Source: Methylophilus sp. (GTDB lineage: Bacteria > Pseudomonadota > Gammaproteobacteria > Burkholderiales > Methylophilaceae). Taken from it: 64,000 nucleotides of DNA. Positions within the stretch are counted from its first letter, which is position 1, and the number at the start of each line of letters is the position of its first letter. The notes beneath the pieces were generated by a model. It saw only the letters and a list, made by a program, of their open reading frames with translations. It did no database searches and was not told where the DNA came from. Of this stretch, positions 38,203 to 46,451 are shown in pieces. The translations under genes and the position numbers were made by a program. Location of the stretch: contig NZ_SSGF01000006.1 of assembly GCF_008015755.1 (NCBI RefSeq), forward strand, positions 1 to 64,000. Reading direction: 5' to 3'.

Positions 38203-39195
38203 TTAGCCAAAGATCTTTTTATATTGCAGTAATAACTGTTCCAGTTGCAGCTCCTGATTAAGCGGATGCTGCGCGGTCATTTTAAAGCGATTTAGCTGTT
38301 GTTGAAACGCCAGTAAACGCGACAGATTAACCGCCGCTGCCAAGGCCTGCAATGGGCCTGTCTCACCATGATGATAGCGCAAAGGCTGCTGATGGCAACA
38401 TAACCAGAGATCCAGCAGCCATTTCTGCAAAGCCTGTATCGCCTGCTCCATGCCTTGCTTGATCAGGAGCGGCACCGCGGCAGCAATATCGATTGTCGCG
38501 CCATTCACCAAATGCGGGCGAAACTGCTGGTACCAGGCATACCAGTCGGGTGCATCCTGTTGTACCGTTGTCGGTGCGCCACCACTGTAATGCCACACCC
38601 ACTCTGGATTGGGCACAGATTGTGTTTGTAGCCAATGCAAGCCCTGCTCAAGACTGGGCACTGGCATCTCAACCTGCATGCAGCGGCTTAAAATAGTGGG
38701 CAACAAGGCTTGGCGCTGATGAGATACCAACAAGAACTGAGTACGCGGTGGCGGCTCCTCCAAGAGCTTTAACAACGCATTGGAGGCCGCTACATTCATG
38801 GCCTCCAGTGGGTGAATCAAGACTACACGAATGCCATTTACGCGGTGAGAACTCAGTGATAAGTAGTCATGCAACAAACGTATCTGGTCAATTAGGATTT
38901 GCTGACGTTTGCGTGTTTTTTTCTTGCCGCTGTCAGCGTTGTCATCATCCTCGGGCGTCACTTCCCTAAAATCCGGATGCGCCCCTTCTGACAACCAGTG
39001 GCAGGACTGGCATACGCCACACGCAAACCCTTGCTGCGGCTCTAAACACAGCAAAGCCGCGCTCATGGTATGCGCAAAATCCAATTTACCAATGCCGGCT
39101 TTACCATGCAACAACAAGGCATGGTGACGCGTTTCACCGGCTTGCATCCATTGTGAAAACAAAGATTCTTGCCATGGATAAAGCTTATTAATCAT
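38203..39195 (-). CDS. holB: DNA polymerase III subunit delta'
   Basis: Delta' is the stator of the clamp loader that places the sliding clamp on DNA. The protein has 330 residues. It has a P-loop-like HGKAGIGKLDFAHT that is non-catalytic in this subunit, and zinc-ribbon cysteines in CLEPQQGFACGVCQSCHW. The SNALLKLLEEPPPRTQFLLVSHQ block and sensor SRC motif (LSRCMQVEMP) are typical. Its start overlaps the tmk stop by four bases (ATGA), so the two are translationally coupled. Confidence 0.95.
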   Translation of the reverse strand: MINKLYPWQESLFSQWMQAGETRHHALLLHGKAGIGKLDFAHTMSAALLCLEPQQGFACGVCQSCHWLSEGAHPDFREVTPEDDDNADSGKKKTRKRQQILIDQIRLLHDYLSLSSHRVNGIRVVLIHPLEAMNVAASNALLKLLEEPPPRTQFLLVSHQRQALLPTILSRCMQVEMPVPSLEQGLHWLQTQSVPNPEWVWHYSGGAPTTVQQDAPDWYAWYQQFRPHLVNGATIDIAAAVPLLIKQGMEQAIQALQKWLLDLWLCCHQQPLRYHHGETGPLQALAAAVNLSRLLAFQQQLNRFKMTAQHPLNQELQLEQLLLQYKKIFG

Positions 39196-39797
39196 AAGGA
39201 TGAAATAATTTCTTCAACTGATTTCTTCACTTCTTCGATTGAGCAATTGGCATCAATCACGCGAAACCGCTGCGGGTATTGAGCCGCTCGGGCTAAATAT
39301 TGTTCGCGTAAACGGACGAAAAATGCAGCACCCTGCGCTTCAAATTTATCTGGCGTGCGTGCACCCGCCAGGCGTTGCAAACTCACCTCCACCGGCACAT
39401 CAAATAACAAGGTGACATCCGGCTGCAAACTGCCTTGCACCCATTGTTCCAATTGCTGCATTTTATGCAAAGGCAGGCCGCGGGCGCCACACTGATAGGC
39501 ATAAGAAGCATCGGTAAAACGGTCTGACAGCACAATCGCATCACGCTTCAACGCTGGCAATATCACCTGCTGCAAATGCTCGGCACGGGCGGCAAACATC
39601 AGCAATGACTCGGTATGCACATGCATCTCCTGATGTAGCAACAGTTCACGCAGCATTTCACCCAGTGGCGTACCGCCTGGTTCGCGTGTCGAAACCACTT
39701 CGCGGCCACGACCAGCCAGCAGTTGCAAAATCGTTGGGATATGCGTGCTTTTGCCTGCACCGTCCATCCCCTCAAGCGTGATAAACAAGCCCGCCAT
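39192..39797 (-). CDS. tmk: Thymidylate kinase
   Basis: Tmk phosphorylates dTMP to dTDP. The protein has 201 residues. The P-loop is EGMDGAGKSTH, the DRX motif is LSDRFTDASYAYQ, and TREPGGTPLGEMLREL provides the substrate arginine. It follows mltG and precedes holB. Confidence 0.97.
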   Translation of the reverse strand: MAGLFITLEGMDGAGKSTHIPTILQLLAGRGREVVSTREPGGTPLGEMLRELLLHQEMHVHTESLLMFAARAEHLQQVILPALKRDAIVLSDRFTDASYAYQCGARGLPLHKMQQLEQWVQGSLQPDVTLLFDVPVEVSLQRLAGARTPDKFEAQGAAFFVRLREQYLARAAQYPQRFRVIDANCSIEEVKKSVEEIISSL

Positions 39798-39830
39798 TAT
39801 TTAAATTCCCCCATGTGTATCGTAAGTTGC

Positions 39831-40838
39831 CTAGTGTTTTTTTAATTGATACGCACGCACAGCCTGGTTATGCGCTTCCAGCGTGCTGGTAAACACATGC
39901 CGGCCCTGGCCGTTCGCCACAAAATACAAGGCATTGGTTTTGGCCGGATGCAGCGCCGCCTGTATCGAGGCCAGCCCCGGCAACGCAATCGGTGTCGGTG
40001 GCAAGCCACTGCGCGTATAGGTATTGTAAGCCGTGTCCGTCAGCAAGTCTTTTTTAGAGATATTGCCGCGATAGCGCGAGCCCATGCCGTAAATGACGGT
40101 TGGGTCGGTCTGCAAACGCATGCCTTTAAGCAAGCGATTCACGAATACGCCAGCAATTTGCGGGCGCTCTTCCTCTACCCCGGTTTCTTTTTCGACAATA
40201 GAGGCCATCACAAGTGCCTCATACATGGAGCGATAAGGCAGCCCTGGCTGGCGTGTCTCCCAGGCAGCTGACAAATGTCGCACCATTTTTTGGTAAGCCC
40301 GTTTGTAAAGGTCGGCATCACTGCTCTGCGCATCTAGATAATAAGTATCTGGGAAAAACCAGCCCTCGGGATGCATGGCTTGCCCACTGATTTGCTGCAT
40401 TAGTTCGCTATCAGACAACGTCACGGTGTCATGGCGTATACCTGGCATCTGTGCCAGTTTTTGCCTGAAGTCGGCAAAAGTTTTACCTTCGATCAGTTGC
40501 AACTTAAATTGGTCAAAAGTGCCATGCTTGAGAATATCTATAAGTGACATGGCTTGTAACGGGGTGTTTAAGGCGTAATCGCCAGCCTGCAATTGACTAC
40601 CGCTACCGGTCAGCTTCACCAACAATAAAAAGCTATAAGGCTCTGTCAGCACGCCTGCCGACACTAACTGGTCGGCGATACCGCGCACACTGGCGCCTGC
40701 CGGAATCTGCATACCAATGGTTTCTGAGGCCATGGGCAAAGGTCGAATGGTGAAAATTACCATCCAGATCGCCAGCGCTAGCGCGCTCGCAGCCACCATC
40801 GCTGCGCCGTATTTCATGCCCTGCTTAATGAACCACAT
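39831..40838 (-). CDS. mltG: Endolytic murein transglycosylase MltG
   Basis: MltG cuts nascent peptidoglycan strands in the periplasm and sets glycan length. The protein has 335 residues, with a membrane anchor at about residues 10-30 and the YceG-like domain after it. The catalytic glutamate lies in MASIVEKETGVEEERP. Other blocks are FVNRLLKGMRLQTDPTVIYG and the C-terminal YNTYTRSGLPPTPI. Its start overlaps the pabC stop by 14 bases, and the pair pabC-mltG is conserved. Confidence 0.95.
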   Translation of the reverse strand: MWFIKQGMKYGAAMVAASALALAIWMVIFTIRPLPMASETIGMQIPAGASVRGIADQLVSAGVLTEPYSFLLLVKLTGSGSQLQAGDYALNTPLQAMSLIDILKHGTFDQFKLQLIEGKTFADFRQKLAQMPGIRHDTVTLSDSELMQQISGQAMHPEGWFFPDTYYLDAQSSDADLYKRAYQKMVRHLSAAWETRQPGLPYRSMYEALVMASIVEKETGVEEERPQIAGVFVNRLLKGMRLQTDPTVIYGMGSRYRGNISKKDLLTDTAYNTYTRSGLPPTPIALPGLASIQAALHPAKTNALYFVANGQGRHVFTSTLEAHNQAVRAYQLKKH

Positions 40839-41664
40839 AAGCTAACGCTGACCTGAGTTGTTTGGCCCAATGGTTACTGGCAATCACCTGCTCGTCGATC
40901 TGCGTGACTTGCAGCACGCCATAAACGCTATTGGCAACCACCACGGCATCGGCAGTCAACAGGTTTTCCATCAACAGGCTAGTCGATACCACGGTCTGAC
41001 CTTGGGTTTTATACCAGTCAAGTATTTTTTGCCGCATCACGCCTGCCACGCCACACTGCTCAAGCGCAGGCGTCATCACCAGGCCGTCTTTGTGAATAAA
41101 TAGATTGCCACTGACGGCTTCAATCACGTGGTCCTCGTAATCACGCAAGACGCCATCAAAAAAACGCGGGTCTTTAAGCTCGGCCCGAGCCAGCACGTTT
41201 TCCAGGCGATTAAGGTGTTTGATACCTGCCAGCAAGGGCTGAGAAGCGAGCCGTGTCTGGCAAGTGTACAAGGCCACCCCAACGTCGTAAATATTAGTTG
41301 GATATACTGGCAATGCACTATGTATTAGGACTCGTGTTGGCTCGCAGATGGCCGGTGGCGCATAACCACGGGCGCCATCGCCACGGGTGATGATGACTTT
41401 AACGATACCGGACGACAAGTCAGCATCCTCTGCAGATGCCATGAGATGTTTAAATTCCTGCATCAGCAGTTCGGCCGAGGGGCAGACAATGTTGATTTTG
41501 CTGCAATCTGCCACCAGGGTTTGGTAGTGCAATGGCCAGTCTTGCAACTCGCCATTGAGCAAACGCATGGTACGAAAAATGCCATCGCCATAAGCGAAAC
41601 CGCGATTGGTCGGCGCAACGCCTGAGACCAATTTACCATTGACACAATAGCGGACGGAGGACAT
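40825..41664 (-). CDS. pabC: Aminodeoxychorismate lyase
   Basis: PabC releases pyruvate from aminodeoxychorismate to give p-aminobenzoate for folate. The protein has 279 residues and belongs to the class IV PLP aminotransferase fold. The PLP lysine lies in LAGIKHLNRLENVLARAE. The N-terminal RGFAYGDGIFRTMR and the GVMRQKIL segment are typical. It heads the pabC-mltG-tmk-holB-pilZ-tatD row, and its folate role fits folC at the other end of the window. Confidence 0.93.
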   Translation of the reverse strand: MSSVRYCVNGKLVSGVAPTNRGFAYGDGIFRTMRLLNGELQDWPLHYQTLVADCSKINIVCPSAELLMQEFKHLMASAEDADLSSGIVKVIITRGDGARGYAPPAICEPTRVLIHSALPVYPTNIYDVGVALYTCQTRLASQPLLAGIKHLNRLENVLARAELKDPRFFDGVLRDYEDHVIEAVSGNLFIHKDGLVMTPALEQCGVAGVMRQKILDWYKTQGQTVVSTSLLMENLLTADAVVVANSVYGVLQVTQIDEQVIASNHWAKQLRSALAYVVH

Positions 41665-41866
41665 GTGATAACAGAGAAACTAGTGATGTCTAACAAGGCT
41701 GAAACCATACCATAAATCGAGGCAAACCGACGCGCTAAGTGACAAAAACCAACCAATCACAGCGGCTTAAACACTGAAATAAAGCATTTATTAAAGTTTG
41801 TTATAACGATGCCGTTAACATGATACGGAGTAATGTATTTGTATCATTTTTTAATAAGGGATATCC

Positions 41867-42322
41867 ATGTCGATTTCCAATATTCCAAGCAATGTCTCGG
41901 CACTGTTGAATAAAGCTTATAACACCGACGCCAGCGCGACGTCCTCGACCACGAACACGACTGATGCCACCGAGCAGAGCACGCTAGAAACAACAGGCAG
42001 CGAGACTAATAGCAATGCCTCAGCCAGTGCACAGGTGACATTGGGCCAGACAGGCACCACTCCTGAAACTTATACCGCCAAAGGCTTGATGCAACAACTG
42101 CGCCAATACCAGTTGAGCAATGCCTCACTCATCTTTGGCAATGGCGAGGATAGCAATGAGGACAGCACGGGCTTCACCGGCATGATGGGCACGTCATCCA
42201 ACAGCGATCTGGAAAGTATTAGCCAGGACTGGGTGAGCACCATCAGCGAAAACCCAGGCAAAGCCTCTGTGATGGTCGCGAGCAGTAAAAACAATACCCT
42301 CAATACTATTTTGGGTAATTAA
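41867..42322 (+). CDS. Hypothetical Ser/Thr-rich protein
   Basis: This 151-residue protein has no signal peptide. Residues about 20-70 are a low-complexity Ser/Thr/Asn/Ala stretch, followed by a predicted helix (TAKGLMQQLRQYQLSNASLIFG) and an acidic, Ser-rich end. I do not recognise a family. The composition is reminiscent of secreted or surface-associated proteins that lack a classical signal. It stands alone, with a terminator-like structure downstream. Confidence 0.7.
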   Translation: MSISNIPSNVSALLNKAYNTDASATSSTTNTTDATEQSTLETTGSETNSNASASAQVTLGQTGTTPETYTAKGLMQQLRQYQLSNASLIFGNGEDSNEDSTGFTGMMGTSSNSDLESISQDWVSTISENPGKASVMVASSKNNTLNTILGN

Positions 42323-42363
42323 GCGGCTCAACATCTGTTCAGCAATGCCCTAAACACCTTAGA

Positions 42364-42396
42364 TAAAAAGCCCGGGCTGTCGGGGGTTTTTATTTT
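42364..42396 (+). terminator. Terminator-like hairpin
   Basis: AAAAGCCCG pairs imperfectly with CGGGGGTTTT around GGCTGT and is followed by a T-rich run. It lies about 40 bases after the gene ending at 42322. Confidence 0.6.
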
Positions 42397-42591
42397 TGTG
42401 GCGCGTGAAGTTTCACCAAATGCACAAGAAAATAATCCAGTAAATCTCTAAAGTTTCGGCATGATTAAATTCGTGCTGAAACACCCCTCTCAATATCTCA
42501 AACGCATCGGCTCCACAGGCCGAATGCGTATCTCAACTCCAATCCTTTAAATCAATTAATAGATTGCTTCATGCAATCTAATGGAGTTGTC

Positions 42592-43120
42592 ATGTCAAAG
42601 AAAACCGTACCAATCGTTAACCACGATAAGCTTGTTGAACTCATTAAATCACACGACAGAAGAGCAAGTGATATCAAGAGCAGGCTTGCACCTGTTCTCA
42701 AAGGTCTATGGGAGTCTAGAAGGGCTTACCGAACAGGAGTTTTTTAACAAACATGGGCACTTAGTTCCGCCACTGCCAACAGACGACGGCGTCTTGCTTC
42801 GCAAAGCCCTGCTATCTGAGGACTGTATGAATGAGTTGGTTAAACCTTTGCGAGATGCCGGTTGGAGTGTGGAAGTTCATGAGCCTGACGATAAAGCGCT
42901 ATACATGACCGTCAGTGCCTCACATGGTGACAAGACTTTCAGTGTTGCCTTGCTGTATAGCTGCGCTACTGATAATCAAACCTATAAAATGCTTGAAAAG
43001 AATTGCGCGGCCGTTCTATATCGGGGAGCTCCATATAAACAGAGTTCGTATACTCATGGACTCATGGTGCATGTAGGCCCGGTCTTGGGCTGGCAGCCTC
43101 CCAAAGCATTCTTTGAGTAA
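42592..43120 (+). pseudogene. Frameshifted gene of unknown function
   Basis: A start with GGAG just upstream at 42592 opens a frame (MSKKTVPIVNHDKLVELIKSH ... RLAPVLKGLW) that stops at about 42750. The next frame over continues from about there as YGSLEGLTEQEFFNKHGHLVPPLPTDDGVLL and runs to 43120. The protein-like quality switches frames near 42708, where a single extra base would explain both halves. The joined product would be about 175 residues. I do not recognise a family. Alternatively two overlapping genes are present, the second starting inside. Confidence 0.55.
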
Positions 43121-43161
43121 TCAGTAAGCCTAATCTTGGCATATCACCCTAATGCACAAGA

Positions 43162-43458
43162 TTAACTCCCTGGTGAAGCTTTCTTAATATGGCTTAACTC
43201 ATTGGCAACTTTGTGCTGAAGATCATCCATATTAGACGTTCCATCCATTTGCAAATAGGCAAGCGCAAATATCGTCAGCGGGTGGACTCCGATTGAGGTT
43301 GCTAAGGCATTAATTTTGGAAACCGATGCCTCTTTTTTTCCATTCTCAAGATCAGACAAGTATGTCCTACTCGAAAAAGCGCTGATTGATTCTTGAGTTA
43401 TATTTTTAGACTCTCTTGCCTCTCTGATGGCCATGCCAAGTGCTTTTTTGAATTCCAT
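43162..43458 (-). CDS. XRE-family transcriptional regulator
   Basis: The protein has 98 residues. A single helix-turn-helix domain at about 5-65 (LGMAIREARESKNITQESISAFSSRTYLSDLENGKKEASVSKINALA) is followed by a short tail. The recognition helix is SSRTYLSDLENG. It is divergent from a PEP-CTERM protein gene, and the gap between them holds repeated GTACATTT and palindromic sites, which are its natural target candidates. Confidence 0.85.
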   Translation of the reverse strand: MEFKKALGMAIREARESKNITQESISAFSSRTYLSDLENGKKEASVSKINALATSIGVHPLTIFALAYLQMDGTSNMDDLQHKVANELSHIKKASPGS

Positions 43459-43514
43459 TTTTTATTCCTCTATCGAGGACTAAATAAAGCCTGCATGTAC
43501 CCATAATGACTATG

Positions 43515-43567
43515 CTCTATAGAGTACATTTGGAGGTAGAATGCTCAGATGTACTCGTAAGGGTACA
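43515..43567. promoter_or_regulatory. Palindromes and GTACATTT repeats between XRE regulator and PEP-CTERM gene
   Basis: CTCTATAGAG (43515-43524) is a perfect palindrome. TGTAC (43550-43554) and GTACA (43563-43567) form another around eight bases. GTACATTT occurs at 43524 and 43563 in direct orientation. These are candidate operators for the divergent XRE regulator. A further GGGTACATTT occurs at 45004, near the umuD-like gene. Confidence 0.45.
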
Positions 43568-43609
43568 TTTAAGTGCGTTTTACTAACTAAGAAAAATAGA
43601 GAGGTACTA

Positions 43610-44281
43610 ATGAGAGGTATTTTTAATAAATTGGCAATCACACTGGCTATGGCAACTTCTTTTGGCGCACATGCTGCGACTACAACTACTGAAGTGCTGT
43701 CATACAACTATGGCAACTACACATTCTTCGGTGAGTTCAATTCAGATGCTTATACTGCCAATGTTGCTTCACGCTTGGTTAACAACTTCTTCGTATTTGA
43801 CTTGACTGGTGTGAATCTTCAAAACATCGAATCTGCACACCTGTGGGTTGACAACAATTACGCTGAACTGCGTCCAGGATACTCAATGACATACACTATG
43901 TATGACGTTGTAACTCCACTGAACGTGTTGATGGAAAGCGGTACATCTAAGTTCTCAGTGTTCAAAGACTTGCAACAAGGCGTTAAATACGGTTCACGTA
44001 CATTGAACAACCTGGATGGCTTTGATACAGATTTCACTGTGGATTTCGACGCAACTGGTATCGCTGCAATCTCAAATGCAAATGGCTTGTGGGCATTCGG
44101 CGGCGCTTTGGTAACAAACGACCCAAGCAACCAAGCCATGATGTTCGGTGACGTGTACACTGCAAAATTGGTGCTGAACTACTCAACAGTTACTACGCCT
44201 GTACCAGAAGCTGATAGCTCAGCAATGATTCTGGCTGGTTTGGGCCTGATGGGTTTTATCTCACGTCGTCGTTATAGATAA
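43610..44281 (+). CDS. PEP-CTERM sorting-domain protein
   Basis: The ATG at 43610 (after GAGAGG) gives 223 residues with a signal peptide ending near SFGAHA. The C-terminus has the full sorting tripartite signal: VPEADSS, a hydrophobic stretch (AMILAGLGLMGFI) and SRRRYR. Such proteins are cut and anchored by an exosortase and tend to accompany exopolysaccharide production. The middle is a beta-rich unknown domain with many Asn and Tyr. No exosortase is in this window, so it must be encoded elsewhere. Codon choice is uniform and AT-leaning compared with the core genes. Confidence 0.88.
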   Translation: MRGIFNKLAITLAMATSFGAHAATTTTEVLSYNYGNYTFFGEFNSDAYTANVASRLVNNFFVFDLTGVNLQNIESAHLWVDNNYAELRPGYSMTYTMYDVVTPLNVLMESGTSKFSVFKDLQQGVKYGSRTLNNLDGFDTDFTVDFDATGIAAISNANGLWAFGGALVTNDPSNQAMMFGDVYTAKLVLNYSTVTTPVPEADSSAMILAGLGLMGFISRRRYR

Positions 44282-44298
44282 ATCCTTAAACACTTGCA

Positions 44299-44325
44299 AA
44301 GCCAGCTCAGCGCTGGCTTATTGCT
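44299..44325 (+). terminator. Terminator after the PEP-CTERM gene
   Basis: AAGCCAGC (44299-44306) pairs with GCTGGCTT (44312-44319), followed by ATTGCTTATT. The T-tract is weak. Confidence 0.65.
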
Positions 44326-44415
44326 TATTAATTCCCATAATCAAAGTATCACGCTTAACATCACATGCATGAGATGCAGCTATTCATTGAGTATACGAAT
44401 GCAAAAAACAGTTTG

Positions 44416-44436
44416 GGGTATCCTGAGTTTTGTGTA
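44416..44436. repeat. Solitary IS256-type end remnant
   Basis: These 21 bases differ at only two positions from the IS end at 34533-34553 (GGGTATCCTGAG... against GGGTGTCCTGAA...). No transposase lies beside it. It is best read as the footprint of a lost element, or a target-like coincidence. Confidence 0.55.
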
Positions 44437-44491
44437 GCTAGGTATTCAGAAGTTACTAGATTTTTTTTTGAATCAAAAAACTTTAATTAGC

Positions 44492-45025
44492 TTACTTCAT
44501 GTCTGACTTGCTCAACAATAACGCCTTTGCAAGATCGACAGAGTATTGATGATTCAAGTTTGCCTGTGGCGTGTGATTCATAAGCCAGATAATCTTAGTG
44601 AGATCACACTTAGCAATACCACCGTTGTATGCAATGTTTACCTGGTAGAGGTGTGCAAGATCGTTCATGTTTCCTAGCAGCTTTTTACTGGCAGTCTTGC
44701 TGTAGCCATATTCCAAGTAGTCATCCATGACCTGATTAAGCCCGTCTAGCGGCAACTCTAGCAATTTATATAGATTAAATAGGTGATGAATAAATACCTC
44801 GTACACATCATGCTTAAGTCCTTCTGACTTTTTAAAGCCAGTTGCAAGAAAGGACAGCAAGGTCCGATCATTCATGAACAGTAGACATTTACGTCTATCA
44901 ATCACAATCAGATTGACATACCAGTCACCCAATACGCTGTCACTGTTTACCTCATAATCAGTTAGCTCATCAGGCGCTAATGACAAATAGTCTCGTACCT
45001 TCTGGGTACATTTGAATGTCAGCAC
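44492..45025 (-). CDS. DUF6933-type protein
   Basis: The 177-residue frame starts with GTG at 45025. The N-terminal half (MLTFKCTQKVRDYL, then LGDWYVNLIVIDRRKCLLFMNDRTLLSFL) matches a small family of unknown function labelled DUF6933, where the W-x-x-N and N-D-R-T-L motifs are typical. No catalytic motif is evident and no ribosome site is strong. It is divergent from the umuD-like gene with 76 bases between. Confidence 0.7.
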   Translation of the reverse strand: MLTFKCTQKVRDYLSLAPDELTDYEVNSDSVLGDWYVNLIVIDRRKCLLFMNDRTLLSFLATGFKKSEGLKHDVYEVFIHHLFNLYKLLELPLDGLNQVMDDYLEYGYSKTASKKLLGNMNDLAHLYQVNIAYNGGIAKCDLTKIIWLMNHTPQANLNHQYSVDLAKALLLSKSDMK

Positions 45026-45050
45026 AATTCGTCTTCGAAAAAGTTTGTTA

Positions 45051-45097
45051 TTGAAGAATTATATCTCTTCAATCAACATTTTTTATTGTTACAATAA
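45051..45097. promoter_or_regulatory. Two perfect inverted repeats upstream of the umuD-like gene
   Basis: TTGAAGA (45051-45057) and TCTTCAA (45066-45072) are perfect arms around eight bases. TTATTGT-T-ACAATAA (45083-45097) is a perfect 15-base palindrome four bases before the start codon. Neither matches the usual CTGT-N8-ACAG LexA box. They may be operators for the UmuD-like repressor itself or for a local regulator, and could also act on the divergent DUF6933 gene. Confidence 0.55.
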
Positions 45098-45101
45098 TCA
45101 A

Positions 45102-45740
45102 ATGGAAAATGAAAGAGACAATCAAGCCCCTAAAAAAGCCGGTGGACGTCGGCCTGGTTCAGGCCGCAAATTGGGAACGGGTAACTACCTTGAGCCAACC
45201 ACCGTATTACGTGTACCGGTGAGTCAGAAACTTGTATTAATCGACTTTTTAGAAGCTTATGCTAAAAAACAGCGGGCTCAATCAAGCCGGGCCAATCTGG
45301 ATGGCATCGGTGAGTTTGAGCAATTGCCTGAAGCGTTATCCAAGTTAGATATTTCACTGTATCAGTCTAAAGTAGCAGCTGGCTTTCCTTCTCCTGCTGA
45401 CGACCATGTCGAAAAGCGGCTGGACCCAAACGAATATTTGATTGATCAGGAAGAAAGTACTTTTTTTATCACGATTCAAGGTGAGTCCATGCTTGAGGCT
45501 GGGCTACTACCTGGTGATAAGGCGGTGGTTGATAAATCTAAGACGGCTGAGGTAGGCGACATCGTGCTGGCCATGGTGGATGGTGAATTCACCATTAAGA
45601 CTTTGGCCAAGCAGAAAGATGGAAATCCTAAATTGCTGCCTGCGAATTCGAGCGGGAAATACACGCCCATCATTATTACCGGGGAAATGCAGTTTGAAAT
45701 CTTTGGTGTGGTGATTGGATCATTCAGACGGTTTAAATAG
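45102..45740 (+). CDS. UmuD-like S24 peptidase with an N-terminal extension
   Basis: The chosen ATG gives 212 residues. Residues about 90-212 are a UmuD/LexA protease domain: self-cleavage pair Ala-Gly in SKVAAGFPSPADD, catalytic serine in IQGESMLEAGLLPGD and the lysine in GEFTIKTL. Residues 1-80 are an extra basic segment (KKAGGRRPGSGRKLG ... VLRVPVSQKLVLIDFLEAY) that may bind DNA. UmuD normally activates the translesion polymerase UmuC; here umuC survives only as a fragment 280 bases downstream, so the protein may be a relic or act alone as a repressor. Confidence 0.82.
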   Translation: MENERDNQAPKKAGGRRPGSGRKLGTGNYLEPTTVLRVPVSQKLVLIDFLEAYAKKQRAQSSRANLDGIGEFEQLPEALSKLDISLYQSKVAAGFPSPADDHVEKRLDPNEYLIDQEESTFFITIQGESMLEAGLLPGDKAVVDKSKTAEVGDIVLAMVDGEFTIKTLAKQKDGNPKLLPANSSGKYTPIIITGEMQFEIFGVVIGSFRRFK

Positions 45741-45756
45741 CTCGTACAGTTAACAA

Positions 45757-45784
45757 AAAACCCGGTGTTCTAACCGGGTTTTAT
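45757..45784. terminator. Bidirectional terminator between umuD-like gene and pqqA copy 2
   Basis: AAAACCCGGT (45757-45766) and ACCGGGTTTT (45773-45782) form a perfect stem flanked by A and T tracts. It ends the umuD-like gene on the plus strand and the pqqA copy on the minus strand. Confidence 0.9.
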
Positions 45785-45807
45785 TAACGACAAGTCAATC
45801 GAGTCGA

Positions 45808-45879
45808 TTACTTGTTCATCACGTACATGGTTACTTCAAAGCCAAAACGCATTTCGGTAGCAGCTGGTTTAGTCCACAT
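45808..45879 (-). CDS. pqqA: PQQ precursor peptide PqqA, copy 2
   Basis: The 23-residue peptide begins [16 protein letters not shown]. It has Glu15 and Tyr19, the pair that PqqE crosslinks to start PQQ formation. The start at 45879 is behind AAGGAGA. The protein is identical to copy 1 at 55611, while the genes differ at five codons, all synonymous (7, 8, 16, 20 and 23). No pqqB, C, D or E is adjacent. The gene lies on the opposite strand between a umuD-like gene and a umuC fragment, so it is in a rearranged region. Confidence 0.93.
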   Translation of the reverse strand: MWTKPAATEMRFGFEVTMYVMNK

Positions 45880-46023
45880 AATCGTCTCCTTGGGTTTTCG
45901 ATTTAAAACCGACAACGTGTCGTGTTTCTATGTATCTATGTTGCCCGACTTCATATTCATTTGCATGCGCAAAGCGTGTAAGACACCCTAAGTATTTTAC
46001 GTAAATCAGACCAAGGAAATTTC

Positions 46024-46201
46024 ATGCAGCCAAGCAAAGGTAATACTGCATATCGTGCAATCGCGCTGGTGGATGTGAAGAACTTCTATGTGAGCTGTGA
46101 GCGGGTATTCAACCCAAAGCTATGTAATAAGCCGGTAGTCGTGCTCAGCAACAACGATGGCTGTGCCGTGGCCAGAAGCAATGAAGTTAAAGCGCTCGGA
46201 G
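46024..46201 (+). pseudogene. UmuC, 5' fragment
   Basis: This open frame starts with ATG at 46024. Up to about residue 58 it encodes the N-terminus of a Y-family translesion polymerase: [21 protein letters not shown], with the catalytic aspartate in VDVKNFYVS, then [23 protein letters not shown]. Homology stops at about 46198 and the frame ends at 46230 with unrelated residues. The rest of the roughly 420-residue polymerase is gone. It follows the umuD-like gene in the expected order, interrupted by pqqA copy 2. Confidence 0.88.
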
Positions 46202-46309
46202 GCACACACACATACTGTTCTTGCTCGTAGAGCTGAAGACATAGCATTTTTTAATCCTGGAGCCTTATGTGATGGTGGATATGCAGGGTATTGTGTGCTT
46301 GATACTTAA
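46202..46309 (+). pseudogene. Probable metallophosphoesterase, 3' fragment
   Basis: In the frame next to the umuC remnant, bases 46205-46309 encode [21 protein letters not shown], then CDGGYAGYCVLDT and a stop. An HTH motif, then FFNPGAL and a final Y-x-V-L-D strand are the pattern at the C-terminus of YfcE-type calcineurin-like phosphoesterases. It has no start codon. The join with umuC lies near 46198-46202. The assignment rests on a short stretch and is tentative. Confidence 0.4.
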
Positions 46310-46451
46310 ATCTCTGAGTTGCAGATTTATCGATTCTGGAAAGAAAAAAGACGCCTAAATGGTCCGATAAGAATTTCCATTTGAACAATCAGCTTATGGA
46401 AGGCTATTAAATTCTATCTCTCTATAACTTACCTATTCCACACAAGGGGGG

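Noticed and set aside
42581-42600. ATG at 42581 as the start of the 179-residue frame
   Set aside because: The first 45 residues from it look random, while the overlapping frame from 42592 has a ribosome site and protein-like sequence; a frameshifted gene fits better.
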